Source: Acetoanaerobium noterae
Lineage (GTDB): Bacteria > Bacillota > Clostridia > Peptostreptococcales > Filifactoraceae
Assembly (NCBI RefSeq): GCF_900168025.1
Contig: NZ_FUYN01000006.1
Span: forward strand, 124,001-188,000
Length of the DNA stretch: 64,000 nt
Direction of reading: 5' to 3'
Shown here: one piece after another, positions 23,472-32,330 of the stretch
Layout: every line of letters starts with the position of its first letter
Position numbering within the stretch: the first letter of the stretch is position 1
Program-made: the position numbers and the translations under genes
The notes under the pieces: generated by a model
The model's input: the letters and a program-made list of their open reading frames with translations, nothing else
Databases searched by the model: none
Told to the model about the DNA's origin: nothing

Positions 23472-24080
23472 TCAATTTACTGTTATGGTTTTAACCAGTA
23501 GAATTTCGCAGGCTCCATCTCCAGTATCTGTTCTTGATAGGCTAGTAGACCACGGCCCATCTTCAAAAATTACATTCACAAGATACCCTGAAATTAAGAC
23601 TACACTGTTTTCTTTTACAGTCTTGAGCTTTTTTAAAACTTCATCATTTGCAGGGATAATATGGGTATTAGAGGAATGCTGACCTACATGAGATACTGTA
23701 ACTGGAGCATCAGGATTTAGGTTATAGTAGTACCATCTTCCTGATTGTCTGTACTTTACAGTTTCTATTAGCTTAGGCTGATTTAAGTCACCCCATGCTA
23801 GAATTAAATCCATAGGTGATATCATTGATGGATAGTCTGAGCAATAATTTTTTCTTCCTCTGACTCCAGCGTGTACCTCGTAGCTAGCTACTAGCTCCAC
23901 TTTTATATTCCCAGCCTTAGTCTCAAGGTCTAAATATTGTTTTGAGCTTAGATTTTTTTGGATAGGATCAGGCAGATAATCAGGTCCCTTATAGTCTTTT
24001 GATAGTAGTTGACTAAAAAAAAGAGCTGATATAGCAATTATAAGTATGACAATAAGCTTTTCTCTATTATTTAATTTCAT
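23472..24080 (-). CDS. Exported protein of unknown function (conserved WGDLN...QSGRWYYY type)
   Basis: 202 residues. An N-terminal hydrophobic segment (LIVILIIAISALFFSQLLS) anchors or exports it. The mature part has a pattern I have seen in proteins of many bacteria without a known role: SPMDLILAWGDLNQPK, VKYRQSGRWYYYN, SHVGQHSSNTHIIPAN, VVLISGYLVNVIFEDGPW and SLSRTDTGDGACEILLV. The conserved Trp, His and Asp residues are compatible with an enzyme or metal site, but nothing establishes one. GGAG precedes the ATG. It stands alone, convergent with the GyrI-like gene and divergent from the DMT exporter. Confidence 0.75.
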   Translation of the reverse strand: MKLNNREKLIVILIIAISALFFSQLLSKDYKGPDYLPDPIQKNLSSKQYLDLETKAGNIKVELVASYEVHAGVRGRKNYCSDYPSMISPMDLILAWGDLNQPKLIETVKYRQSGRWYYYNLNPDAPVTVSHVGQHSSNTHIIPANDEVLKKLKTVKENSVVLISGYLVNVIFEDGPWSTSLSRTDTGDGACEILLVKTITVN

Positions 24081-24251
24081 ATCCAGCTCCTATATAGTAT
24101 ATTTTGAACTAATTTTTCTTAATTATATCATTATACTATTATTCCTTTTAGCTTTCCTCCATTATGCTAATAATTTTGAATTATCAGGATTTTTCTAAGA
24201 TTAATTGATATAATTTATATATATAACAAAAATTTAAAAAGGAGGACTACT

Positions 24252-25142
24252 ATGCACATTAATAATCTAAGTACTGAAGAATTAAAGAAGAGGCGGCTTT
24301 ACTCTAATCTAGCTCTGTTTCTCGTTGCTTTTTTATGGGGTACTACTTTTACAGTTTCTAAGTATGCCTTTGCTTACTTTACACCCGTATATATGATAGC
24401 CTTTCGCTTTACTATAGGGGTACTGGCAATGTGCATTTTTTTCTGGAAGAAGATTTCAAAGATAACGCTTAAGGATTTAAAGGGCGGTATTATAGTCGGA
24501 ATTATATTTTTTATAGCCTTTGTAACTCAGCTAATTGCACTTCAATATACTGAAGCTGGAAAGCAAGCTTTTCTTGCCGCCACCTATGTAGTAATGGCCC
24601 CATTTTTATACTGGATAATTTATCATAAAAAGCCTGATTTTAGAACACTTGCTGGTGCTTTTATTTGTTTTTTAGGTATAGGTCTGCTCACTCTAAATGC
24701 TAGCTTAAGTATCAGCTTTGGAGATGGACTTACACTTTTCAGCTCCTTATTCTTTGCACTTCATATCATGTTTAATGGCTATTTTGTAGAAAAGCAAGAT
24801 CCTGTAATTTTATCTACTGTTCAATTTGCAGTGGTTGCCATTATATCATGGATATTTGCATTCTTTTTTGAGCCTTTTCCTACAGCCATAGGCTTTGAGG
24901 GGATAGCCTCAGTACTTTATCTAGGAATTTTTTGTACTGGACTTGCATATTTTCTCCAAACAGCAGCACAGCGCTATACTCTTGCTACACATGCTGCAAT
25001 CATACTGAGCCTAGAGTCTGTATTTGGAATCCTGCTTGCCGCTTTAATGCTAGGAGAAGTATTTACTCTTCGCATGCTTATGGGATGTATAGCTATATTT
25101 GGAGCAATACTTATAACTGAGCTTAGAACTAGCTCAGAATAA
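24252..25142 (+). CDS. EamA-family DMT transporter
   Basis: 296 residues with ten predicted helices in two EamA repeats. The first begins LALFLVAFLWGTTFTVSKYAF, a typical WGxxFxxxK entry motif, and the second contains LYLGIFCTGLAYFLQTAAQR and LSLESVFGILLAALMLGE, the usual end of an EamA unit. These carriers export amino acids, metabolites or drugs. GGAGG precedes the ATG. It is a single-gene unit followed by a strong bidirectional hairpin at 25151-25195. Confidence 0.9.
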   Translation: MHINNLSTEELKKRRLYSNLALFLVAFLWGTTFTVSKYAFAYFTPVYMIAFRFTIGVLAMCIFFWKKISKITLKDLKGGIIVGIIFFIAFVTQLIALQYTEAGKQAFLAATYVVMAPFLYWIIYHKKPDFRTLAGAFICFLGIGLLTLNASLSISFGDGLTLFSSLFFALHIMFNGYFVEKQDPVILSTVQFAVVAIISWIFAFFFEPFPTAIGFEGIASVLYLGIFCTGLAYFLQTAAQRYTLATHAAIILSLESVFGILLAALMLGEVFTLRMLMGCIAIFGAILITELRTSSE

Positions 25143-25150
25143 ATTAAAAA

Positions 25151-25195
25151 CCGACCACCAAAAGTTAGATTTTAGGACTAACTTTTGGTGGTCGG
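25151..25195. terminator. 18-bp convergent terminator
   Basis: Perfect stem 25151-25168 with 25178-25195 and a nine-base loop. The minus strand gives a clean T-run (complement of 25144-25150), so it ends the ParA/ParB transcript and probably also the DMT gene. Confidence 0.8.
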
Positions 25196-25228
25196 CTCAG
25201 ATTTTAGACTAGCTACGGTTTTATTCTT

Positions 25229-26167
25229 TTAATTTAGTTCTTTAAGCCACTGATTCACTTTTTCTAATAGCTCAGCTTTTTTATTTGCTGGTACTTTTAT
25301 ATTTACATTTACATATTCTTCATCTACACTTAAAAGCTTTTCTATTTGAGTTTTGCTCATTTTAGCTTCAATGTTTTTTATGTCTGGGCTTGAAAGCTGT
25401 TTTGAAGTAAAGTTTTCATAGAGCCATTTTTGTTTGTCCTTAGAAAGCCTTGATATAGCTACTGCTGATTTTATGGTTATATGGTTTTCTCTAAGTAGAC
25501 TCTCCATTTCCTCTATTAGCTGATTTAGGCTGAGGTAGTTTTGTACCATTCTTCCACTTATTCCATAGGATTCAGCTATTATGTCCCTAGTTTTTACTCC
25601 ATCACCTAGGTGTTTTTTTCTTCCTAGTCTTATGTACTTTTCTGAGATAGATTTTGCTTTTTCTACAGTAGAAAGCTGTCTTTGTATCCAGTTGGTATCT
25701 ATAATTATTTCTCTAGCTTCATCCTCATTTATCTCATTCATTTTTATGAGGTTGCATTTTACAGCTTTGTACTTAGAGTCTTTAGTCTCTTCGTAGAGCA
25801 TTTCTACGGCTTTTTTCCTATTATGCCCTGAAAGTATCATATAGCTATCCTTTTGCTCCCAAACTACAAGAGGATGCATGAGACCTTTATCCTTAATAGA
25901 TTCTACTAGCTCTAGCATTTTATCATCTGGAAGTGGCTGATAGAAATTCCACTGCTCTGGTGCAGAGCTAAGCTTAGAAATATCTATTTCGACTACGCTA
26001 GAATCCTGTAACTCTTCACTTAGCTTTTCATCTTTTGGTGCAAATCTAGATACTACAGTTTCCATTATCTCATCTTTTACCTCAGATATGTTCTCAGATA
26101 CTCTGCTTGCAGCTATTTCCAGTGATTTAAATCTATCCTTTTTTATAAAATCCTTTTTATTCGACAA
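25229..26167 (-). CDS. ParB-like protein with long N-terminal extension (orphan pair)
   Basis: 312 residues from a TTG at 26165-26167; AAGGAGGT at 26176-26183 fits it, while the ATG at 26195 has no such site. The ParB/Srx domain (about 60-150) has SIKDKGLMHPLVVW and the nucleotide box SGHNRKKAVEML, an NR form of the usual GERRYRA. A helix-turn-helix follows (KTRDIIAESYGISGRMVQNY), then a basic C-terminus. The first 60 residues are charged and helical, unlike chromosomal Spo0J. It overlaps the ParA gene by 11 bases. Such pairs are common on plasmids and integrated elements; here they lie in stable chromosome away from the main parB at 60.7 kb. Confidence 0.82.
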   Translation of the reverse strand: MSNKKDFIKKDRFKSLEIAASRVSENISEVKDEIMETVVSRFAPKDEKLSEELQDSSVVEIDISKLSSAPEQWNFYQPLPDDKMLELVESIKDKGLMHPLVVWEQKDSYMILSGHNRKKAVEMLYEETKDSKYKAVKCNLIKMNEINEDEAREIIIDTNWIQRQLSTVEKAKSISEKYIRLGRKKHLGDGVKTRDIIAESYGISGRMVQNYLSLNQLIEEMESLLRENHITIKSAVAISRLSKDKQKWLYENFTSKQLSSPDIKNIEAKMSKTQIEKLLSVDEEYVNVNIKVPANKKAELLEKVNQWLKELN

Positions 26168-26924
26168 GTGAGATGACCTCCTTAGCCAAGTCTTCATATG
26201 CTATGGCTGCTCTTGAGCCTGAGGTAAATACGCTCAGTGGTTCACCTGCAAACTGGCTCTTTTTGATGTTTATATCAATTGGAATATAGCTATTTAGTAC
26301 TTTGTCCTTAAATAAATCCCTGAGGATTTCGCGAGTGACATCATTTGTACTCTCTCTCAGGTCCACCTTTGTTTCTATTATCCCTAGAAACTGAAGATTA
26401 GTATTTATTAATCTTGCTTCTTCAAAGAAATTTGTAAGTGGCTCGAGTCCTTCTATACCAAATGCAGATAGCTCTACAGGAACTAAAACGTAATCGCTTG
26501 CAACCAGAATATTGTAATTAAGTAGCCCCAAGAAAGGACAGGTATCTATTATTATGTAATCGTAGCTATTTTCGCTTTTAACAGGTCTTAGTATTCTTTC
26601 AAATACAGTTTCTCTAAGTTTTTTTGTAAACAGCTCCATATCAATAGCTGAGAGCATATGGTCTGAAATAATAAAATCTATGTTTGGATATTTAGTGTTT
26701 ATTATGTAGTGCTGTAGTGAATTTTCCTTGATAAGTGCATCGTAAAGACTTTTTTCAGAGTTTTTCGAAAGGTCATATGAACGTGTTAGGTTTATTTGCA
26801 TATCTGCGTCTATAAGAAGTACCTTTTTACCTTGCTGCATGAGTGAATATGCTAAATTTCCAGCAACAGTGGTCTTGCCTGATCCACCTTTGTTGTTGGA
26901 AACTGCTATAACTTTGGTCTTCAT
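26157..26924 (-). CDS. ParA-family ATPase (orphan pair)
   Basis: About 255 residues from the ATG at 26922-26924 (MKTKVIAVSN), preceded by AAAGGAT. It has the deviant Walker A KGGSGKTT near residues 12-19, the A-prime box LLIDADMQINLT, Walker B YDYIIIDTCPFLG and the C-terminal RAAIAYEDLA. ParA proteins form ATP-dependent dimers on the nucleoid and move cargo or DNA bound by ParB. It is a stand-alone ParA without the N-terminal regulatory HTH of large plasmid ParAs. It is followed by the ParB-like gene. Whether it moves DNA or another cargo is open. Confidence 0.9.
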   Translation of the reverse strand: MKTKVIAVSNNKGGSGKTTVAGNLAYSLMQQGKKVLLIDADMQINLTRSYDLSKNSEKSLYDALIKENSLQHYIINTKYPNIDFIISDHMLSAIDMELFTKKLRETVFERILRPVKSENSYDYIIIDTCPFLGLLNYNILVASDYVLVPVELSAFGIEGLEPLTNFFEEARLINTNLQFLGIIETKVDLRESTNDVTREILRDLFKDKVLNSYIPIDINIKKSQFAGEPLSVFTSGSRAAIAYEDLAKEVISLVE

Positions 26925-27054
26925 GTAAGCAACCATCCTTTCATCTATAAATCCCCTATCCTTCTTATATTATAGTTTATATTTCTCATGGTTACAAACA
27001 AAAAGGAGCTCTCATAAGTAGCCCCTTGTATAAATTGCTATTAAAACATGATAT

Positions 27055-27846
27055 TTAGATATTGTGTGGTTTTGCTATGCCATTTTTTCCTTCATTTTGC
27101 TGATAGTAAAGGCAATTATGTGGAGCTAGGCAGTGCCACAGCTCTTCTCCTTTGGAAGCAGTGAGATAGTCTTGATTGATTTTTCCATCTACCATTTCTA
27201 TAACTCTATCGGATTTTGCGGCTAGATGCCTATCATGGGTTACTATAATAAAGGTAGTTTTGAACTCCTTATTGATGTTTCTAAGAAGCTCATAAACCTG
27301 CTCCGTTGACTCGCTATCTAGGTTTCCTGTTGGCTCATCAGCTAGTATCAAAGTAGGGTCGTTTATTAGAGCTCTGGCTATAGCTACCCTTTGCTGCTGA
27401 CCTCCAGATAAATCTGTAGCTTTGTTGTTTATTCTATCTTTTAGTCCCACTATTTCCAGTAGCTCGATTGCTCTTTGTTGTTTACGCTTTGTAGGAGTTT
27501 TATGCTTTATCCACGAGGGTATTATTACATTTTCTAGAGCTGTAAACTCTGGCAGAAGGTGGTGAAACTGAAATATGAAACCTAGGTTTAGATTTCTAAA
27601 GCTAGCTAGCTCGTCTGATTTCATTTTAGTTATATCTTTGTTTTGAAAATATATATTGCCAGAGGTGGCATTATCAAGCGCTCCTATTATATTTAGCAAA
27701 GTGGTCTTACCTGAACCCGATGGCCCTATTATACTCATAAACTCACTTTTATTTATATCTAGGCTCACTTCATGAAGCACCTTTGTCTGAATTTTAGTCC
27801 CATATATCTTGACCAAATCTTTTATCTCAAGTAATTTATCATCCAT
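27055..27846 (-). CDS. ABC transporter ATP-binding protein (MacB/LolD type)
   Basis: 263 residues: Walker A GPSGSGKTT near residue 41, Q-loop region FIFQFHHLLPEFTALEN, signature LSGGQQQRVAIARAL, Walker B TLILADEPTGNLDS and switch His in IIVTHDRH. The sequence type is the LolD/MacB/FtsE family that works with FtsX-like permeases and drives mechanical transfer, not classical import. The last 30 residues (ELWHCLAPHNCLYYQQNEGK) are an unusual extension with two Cys and two His. It starts within the permease stop codon region (overlap of 8 bases) and ends the three-gene operon. Confidence 0.93.
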   Translation of the reverse strand: MDDKLLEIKDLVKIYGTKIQTKVLHEVSLDINKSEFMSIIGPSGSGKTTLLNIIGALDNATSGNIYFQNKDITKMKSDELASFRNLNLGFIFQFHHLLPEFTALENVIIPSWIKHKTPTKRKQQRAIELLEIVGLKDRINNKATDLSGGQQQRVAIARALINDPTLILADEPTGNLDSESTEQVYELLRNINKEFKTTFIIVTHDRHLAAKSDRVIEMVDGKINQDYLTASKGEELWHCLAPHNCLYYQQNEGKNGIAKPHNI

Positions 27847-29035
27847 TTCTGATTACCTCCATAGGATTAAGGGATGAAGATTTTCTAGCTGGAACAAATG
27901 AAGATATAAGTCCTGCCATAGTAGAAATAAATACAACTAATATTAGGTTATCTCTTTTTACTACTATATTGAAAATAGGCCCCGAGCCACTAGTTGTTCC
28001 TATAATAAAGCCTTGGATGAGCAGATATCCTATTAAGATTCCAAAAATCCCACCTATAAAGCCAAGTACTCCTCCTTGAATCAAAAATATACTGCTGGCA
28101 GAATTGCTAGTAGCTCCCATAGCCTTTAATATACCTATCTGCTTTGATTTTTGAACCACTGATACTGCTAGTACGCTAGAGATTCCAAGAGCAATAGCTA
28201 CTAGTACAAATGCCTGTATAGTAAGTGAAGAGCTAGACTGGCTATTAAGTCCAGTAAGTAGCTGAGCATTTTCAGCTTTCCAGTCACTTGCATCTATTTC
28301 AGGATAAAGCGCCGTTAGTCTTGGAGCTAATATATCTGCATCAAAGGGTTCGTTCATTTGGATTTCTATGTTTGATATATATCCATTTAGTCCATATATC
28401 CTCTGAGCTCTAGATAGCTCCATAAATATCCATGAACCATTTAAGGCTTCTGATTCTAAATCAAATATTCCACCAACTATAAAGCTTTGAGTGCTACCTC
28501 CAGGAAGACTTAGGTTAATTAAATCCCCTGGTGTTAGATTGAACTCATTTGCAAAGGAGGTTCCTATCAGTACTCTATTTGAATCTATATCAGATTCTCC
28601 CTGAACGATTCTGCTTTTTAGATCGTAAATTTCATCTGCTAGCTCTAGGTCTATTCCTTTTACTACTAAAGAAGTACTGCTTTCTCCTTGATTGTAAAGA
28701 GCTGTCCCTACAACTGATGGTGAAACTGCGCTTATCTCTTTATTTTTTTGAAGCCCCTCTATTATACCTTGGTAATTTCCTAATTTATCTTCTTTTTTAG
28801 GCGTATTTATATACTCAAAATCTGGACTATTAATATTTGAATTTGCTTTTGCTGTTATAGTGATGTGAGCTCTATTGCCTATAGTAGTGTCTATTAGATT
28901 TTCCTGCAATCCACTTATAAGTGAGCTTAAAAATATCTGAACTGCCACCCCAACAGCTATTCCTAGCAAAATAAAAAGCGTCTGGGCCTTTCCATCTTTT
29001 AAAAATCTTAGGGCAATCTTCCATTCATATAGCAT
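27839..29035 (-). CDS. FtsX/MacB-type ABC permease
   Basis: About 398 residues starting at the ATG 29033-29035 (MLYEWK) with GGTGAG upstream; a GTG at 29044 is an alternative. One N-terminal helix (ILLGIAVGVAVQIFLSSLIS), a large extracellular MacB-PCD-like domain (60-270) and three C-terminal helices with the FtsX core (VLAVSVVQKSKQIGILKAMG then SAIFLIQGGVLGFIGGIFG-like segments) define the family. It pairs with the ATPase just downstream and the adaptor just upstream to form a tripartite efflux or lipoprotein-release system. In a Gram-positive cell it probably exports peptides or hydrophobic molecules. Confidence 0.92.
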   Translation of the reverse strand: MLYEWKIALRFLKDGKAQTLFILLGIAVGVAVQIFLSSLISGLQENLIDTTIGNRAHITITAKANSNINSPDFEYINTPKKEDKLGNYQGIIEGLQKNKEISAVSPSVVGTALYNQGESSTSLVVKGIDLELADEIYDLKSRIVQGESDIDSNRVLIGTSFANEFNLTPGDLINLSLPGGSTQSFIVGGIFDLESEALNGSWIFMELSRAQRIYGLNGYISNIEIQMNEPFDADILAPRLTALYPEIDASDWKAENAQLLTGLNSQSSSSLTIQAFVLVAIALGISSVLAVSVVQKSKQIGILKAMGATSNSASSIFLIQGGVLGFIGGIFGILIGYLLIQGFIIGTTSGSGPIFNIVVKRDNLILVVFISTMAGLISSFVPARKSSSLNPMEVIRNG

Positions 29036-29036
29036 A

Positions 29037-30245
29037 TTACTCACCCTCAGACATCAGTTTTATTTTATCGCCTGGCTCTACTTCTTGAGGATTAAGAAGT
29101 TTTATATCTTCAGAAAAATCTCCCTCAATTATTCTTTTAGATCCGCTTCCTATTACAGTAACAGGCTGTTTTACAGCTACTGAATCTTTTTCTACTAGAA
29201 CATACGCCTGGTTCTGTTCATATGAAAGATAGTTGGCATCTATTACATATGCATCTTGATATTCATTTAAGATAAGCTCAGCTGTTATGCTCAAATCTAG
29301 AAGAAATTTGTCGCTGTCTATAACTGGAATATCTAATTTTACTGCTACTGTACCTTTTTCGCTATCTACGCTTTTATCTATTTCTCTAACTGTTGTCTCT
29401 AGTTTTAAGCTTGTGTCTGATGAAGGGTATATAAAAGCTTTTTGTCCCACAAATACTTTTGTTATGCTTTTTTCATCCACTTCAATCTGTGCATACTTGT
29501 CATCCAAATCCACTATCTTCATGAGCGTCTGTCCAGGCTGAACAAATTCTCCTTCAGTTACATTTAGCTCTACAATAGTCCCAGCTATAGGTGATGAATA
29601 AGAGTATTTTCCAAATGACTGCTCTAAATTTTTAAGAGTTACTCTGCTTTGCTCTATGCTAGCTGAAGCTTTTTTTGCCTCACTGCCTTCAGGTGCATAG
29701 GAATTAAGTGTGAGCTTTGCACTTTCTAGCTGTTTGTTTAGAAGATTAACTTTATCCGTAACAGCTTCTAATTCTATCAATGGAATAGCTCCAGAATCAT
29801 AGAGGGCTGTTTTTCTTTCAAGCTCCCTAGTTTGCTGAGATAACTCTAGCTCTAGCTTTTCTATATCTGACTGTGCTATTTCATATGAGGTGGTTACTAT
29901 TTTATTGTAATTTGCTGAAGCTGACCCTACTGAAGCTTTGGCTTCATTGATGTTTTTGCTCAAATCACTGCTGTCTAGCTTTACAAGCAGCGTATTTTGA
30001 TTTACTGCATCGCCTTCGTTTACTAATAGAGATACTAGCCTTGATGCCACTTCTGAAGTTACTATTCTAGACTCACCTGCTTCTACTCTTCCGCTGGCAA
30101 GAACAGTTTCTTGATAGCTGGATTTAGTAAGACCTACATAGCCTACTTCTTTTGGTTTTGTGAAAAATTTATATCCAAAAAATAAAATTGCAAATAAAAG
30201 TATTGCAATTATAAGGTTTTTTATTAGTTTCTTATTATCTTTCAT
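29037..30245 (-). CDS. HlyD/MacA-type efflux adaptor
   Basis: 402 residues from the ATG at 30243-30245 (GGGAGGAGAT upstream; a longer frame to 30296 lacks this). One N-terminal helix (LIKNLIIAILLFAILFFGYKF), a biotinyl-lipoyl-like half (VASRLVSLLVNEGDAVNQNT), a long coiled-coil hairpin (about 95-180) and the second lipoyl half (SYSSPIAGTIVELNVTEGEF) are present, followed by beta-barrel and membrane-proximal domains. It links the permease and ATPase to the outside. It is the first gene of the MacAB-like operon, with one base to the permease. Confidence 0.93.
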   Translation of the reverse strand: MKDNKKLIKNLIIAILLFAILFFGYKFFTKPKEVGYVGLTKSSYQETVLASGRVEAGESRIVTSEVASRLVSLLVNEGDAVNQNTLLVKLDSSDLSKNINEAKASVGSASANYNKIVTTSYEIAQSDIEKLELELSQQTRELERKTALYDSGAIPLIELEAVTDKVNLLNKQLESAKLTLNSYAPEGSEAKKASASIEQSRVTLKNLEQSFGKYSYSSPIAGTIVELNVTEGEFVQPGQTLMKIVDLDDKYAQIEVDEKSITKVFVGQKAFIYPSSDTSLKLETTVREIDKSVDSEKGTVAVKLDIPVIDSDKFLLDLSITAELILNEYQDAYVIDANYLSYEQNQAYVLVEKDSVAVKQPVTVIGSGSKRIIEGDFSEDIKLLNPQEVEPGDKIKLMSEGE

Positions 30246-30343
30246 TTTATCTCCTCCCTTTAGTTTAATACCTCTTTGATACCCTTTAATACTCAAATTA
30301 ACCTTGATTTCTAGTGGGCTTCAAAAATCTTTTTTAATCTAAA

Positions 30344-30374
30344 AAAAATTGTGGAACTCGGTTCCACAATTTTT
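30344..30374 (-). terminator. Terminator of the htrA/wal transcript
   Basis: Perfect 14-bp stem 30344-30357 with 30361-30374 and a three-base loop; the minus strand runs into eight T residues (complement of 30341-30348). It follows the htrA stop codon by about 30 bases. Confidence 0.85.
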
Positions 30375-30403
30375 GAAAGGAAGAAAGACTTTCTTCGTAT
30401 ATT

Positions 30404-31501
30404 CTAAAAAGTAATATCTACATTTATAGTTTTTCCATCTCTAAATACTTCTACAGAGGCACTATCACCTGGTCTTTTTGAATAAAGCTCTCTTACTAGT
30501 TTTGACATTTGATCCATGTCCTTACCATCAAATTTAACTAAGACATCGCCTTCTTTAAGTCCTGCTTTTTCTGCTGCACTTCCTGGCTCTACAGATGCTA
30601 TATAAATACCTGTTTCAATGTTAAGGTTAGCTCCAGTGGCTTGTTTATAGTAGTCCACATCTACTCCTCTTATTCCTAGATATACTCTTTGGAACTCACC
30701 TTTTTCTATAAACTGATCTACTATAGGTTTTGCAATATTAATAGGTATCGCAAATCCAAGACCTTCTGCACTGCTTATTTTAGCAGAATTTATAGCTATT
30801 ACCTGACCTTTTGAGTTAAGTAGTGGGCCTCCACTATTTCCTGGATTAATTGATGCATCTGTCTGAATCAGATTATCTATGCTTTCAGTTTCACTGATTT
30901 GTATACTTCTATTTAATCCACTTATGATACCTTGAGTTACACTTCTTTCAAATTCTAAGCCTAGAGGATTTCCTATAGCAACAGAAATATCTCCTACTTC
31001 TACAGTATCGCTATCTCCTAGCTCAGCCACTGGAAGACCTGTTTTTTCAACTTTGATAACAGCTAAGTCAAGAGCTTTTTCATTCCATAGCACCTTGGCT
31101 TCCTGCTTACTTCCATCATAAAATAGCACAGTAACTGAAGTTGCAGTTCCATCGTCGACCACATGGGAGTTTGTAAGGATATACCCTCTTTCATCTACTA
31201 TTACGCCTGTACCTACGCCGCTGGTTTGCCTTGCTCCAAAGAAAAAGTCATTTTGAGTAGATACTGTTGTAATACCTACCACAGATGGCATAGCTTTTTG
31301 AACTACAGCCTTGTATATCGTTTCTGGATTGTCCCCCTCAACATTTATCGATGCCGTCTGAGGGTTGTTGTTTTGTGTATTTGGATTTATGTTTTGCATA
31401 AACGGAAGTATATTTTGAGATATAACCAGCATGGTTATTACACTCCCAAGTATCGCACCAACAAGTGCTTGAATGAATCCTGAGCCTTTTGAACTCATCA
31501 T
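30404..31501 (-). CDS. htrA: HtrA/DegP-type serine protease
   Basis: 365 residues. An N-terminal helix (12-28) anchors it, with an extracellular trypsin-like domain whose triad is His113 (NSHVV), Asp145 (ALDLAVIK) and Ser223 (NPGNSGGP). A PDZ domain (about 255-360) follows, with GIRGVDVDYYKQA and GLKEGDVLVKFDGKD. It degrades or refolds misfolded exported proteins. It is the last gene of the wal operon (walR-walK-orf159-yycH-yycI-walJ-htrA), the standard Firmicute order. It starts 10 bases after walJ with a good GGAG. A terminator lies downstream. Confidence 0.95.
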   Translation of the reverse strand: MMSSKGSGFIQALVGAILGSVITMLVISQNILPFMQNINPNTQNNNPQTASINVEGDNPETIYKAVVQKAMPSVVGITTVSTQNDFFFGARQTSGVGTGVIVDERGYILTNSHVVDDGTATSVTVLFYDGSKQEAKVLWNEKALDLAVIKVEKTGLPVAELGDSDTVEVGDISVAIGNPLGLEFERSVTQGIISGLNRSIQISETESIDNLIQTDASINPGNSGGPLLNSKGQVIAINSAKISSAEGLGFAIPINIAKPIVDQFIEKGEFQRVYLGIRGVDVDYYKQATGANLNIETGIYIASVEPGSAAEKAGLKEGDVLVKFDGKDMDQMSKLVRELYSKRPGDSASVEVFRDGKTINVDITF

Positions 31502-31511
31502 CTCATCCTCC

Positions 31512-32306
31512 CTATATTATAAAAATATCTGAAACACGACTTCTTTCTAAAACCATCAAATCCATATCTTTGTTTGCGTATACGCCTTGCTCCTCCATAA
31601 TACTAGCAACAGTTTGATAAGCCAGCACTGGCATATTGTTTTCTTGGCTGAGGTGAGCTAAAAGTACAGCTTTAGTTCCAAGCTTTGCTAACTTTGCAGC
31701 TACATCACCTGCATCAGCATTAGAAAGATGTCCAAATTCAGACAGCACTCTTTGCTTTAGATAATATGGATAGCTACCCATTTTTAGCATCTGCTCGTCG
31801 TGATTTGATTCCAGAATCACGAGCTCACTGTGACTGATATATTCCATAACTTTATCAGTGACACAGCCTAAATCAGTAGCAATAGAAAGCTTGTTTTTGC
31901 CATCACTAATAGCAAATCCACAAGAATCAACAGCGTCATGACTAGTAGAAAATGGATTTATCTCTATATCTCCAATAGAAAAGCTTTCATAGGGAGTAAA
32001 TACCCTTTTATTTTCAGGTTTAATCTTTCCTAGACAGTTTTCCATGGATTCCCAGGTTTTTATAGTTGCAAAAACAGGCACATCATATCTTCTGGATATT
32101 ATACCTACCCCTTTGATATGATCTGAATGCTCATGCGTGACCATGATTCCTCCAAGAGTGCTTAAGTCTACATGGTGCTGCCTTAGGTGCTCTTCTATTT
32201 TCTTGCCACTAAGACCAGCATCGACTAGTATCTTGGTCTTAGATTTTTCTATATAGTGGCAATTTCCACTGCTTCCAGACGCAACTGATATATATCGTAT
32301 ACTCAT
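31512..32306 (-). CDS. walJ: Metallo-beta-lactamase fold protein WalJ (YycJ)
   Basis: 264 residues. The metal site HEHSDH is at 58-63, with the later HDEQM and LAHLS histidines, and the start SIRYISVASGSSGNCHYIE is the YycJ hallmark. YycJ/WalJ is a conserved metallohydrolase with proposed 5'-to-3' exonuclease activity and a role in coordinating replication with division in Gram-positives. It lies between yycI and htrA in the wal operon, 24 bases after yycI. The length fits. Confidence 0.95.
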   Translation of the reverse strand: MSIRYISVASGSSGNCHYIEKSKTKILVDAGLSGKKIEEHLRQHHVDLSTLGGIMVTHEHSDHIKGVGIISRRYDVPVFATIKTWESMENCLGKIKPENKRVFTPYESFSIGDIEINPFSTSHDAVDSCGFAISDGKNKLSIATDLGCVTDKVMEYISHSELVILESNHDEQMLKMGSYPYYLKQRVLSEFGHLSNADAGDVAAKLAKLGTKAVLLAHLSQENNMPVLAYQTVASIMEEQGVYANKDMDLMVLERSRVSDIFII

Positions 32307-32330
32307 AATTACTGCTCCTCATAAGGATAT

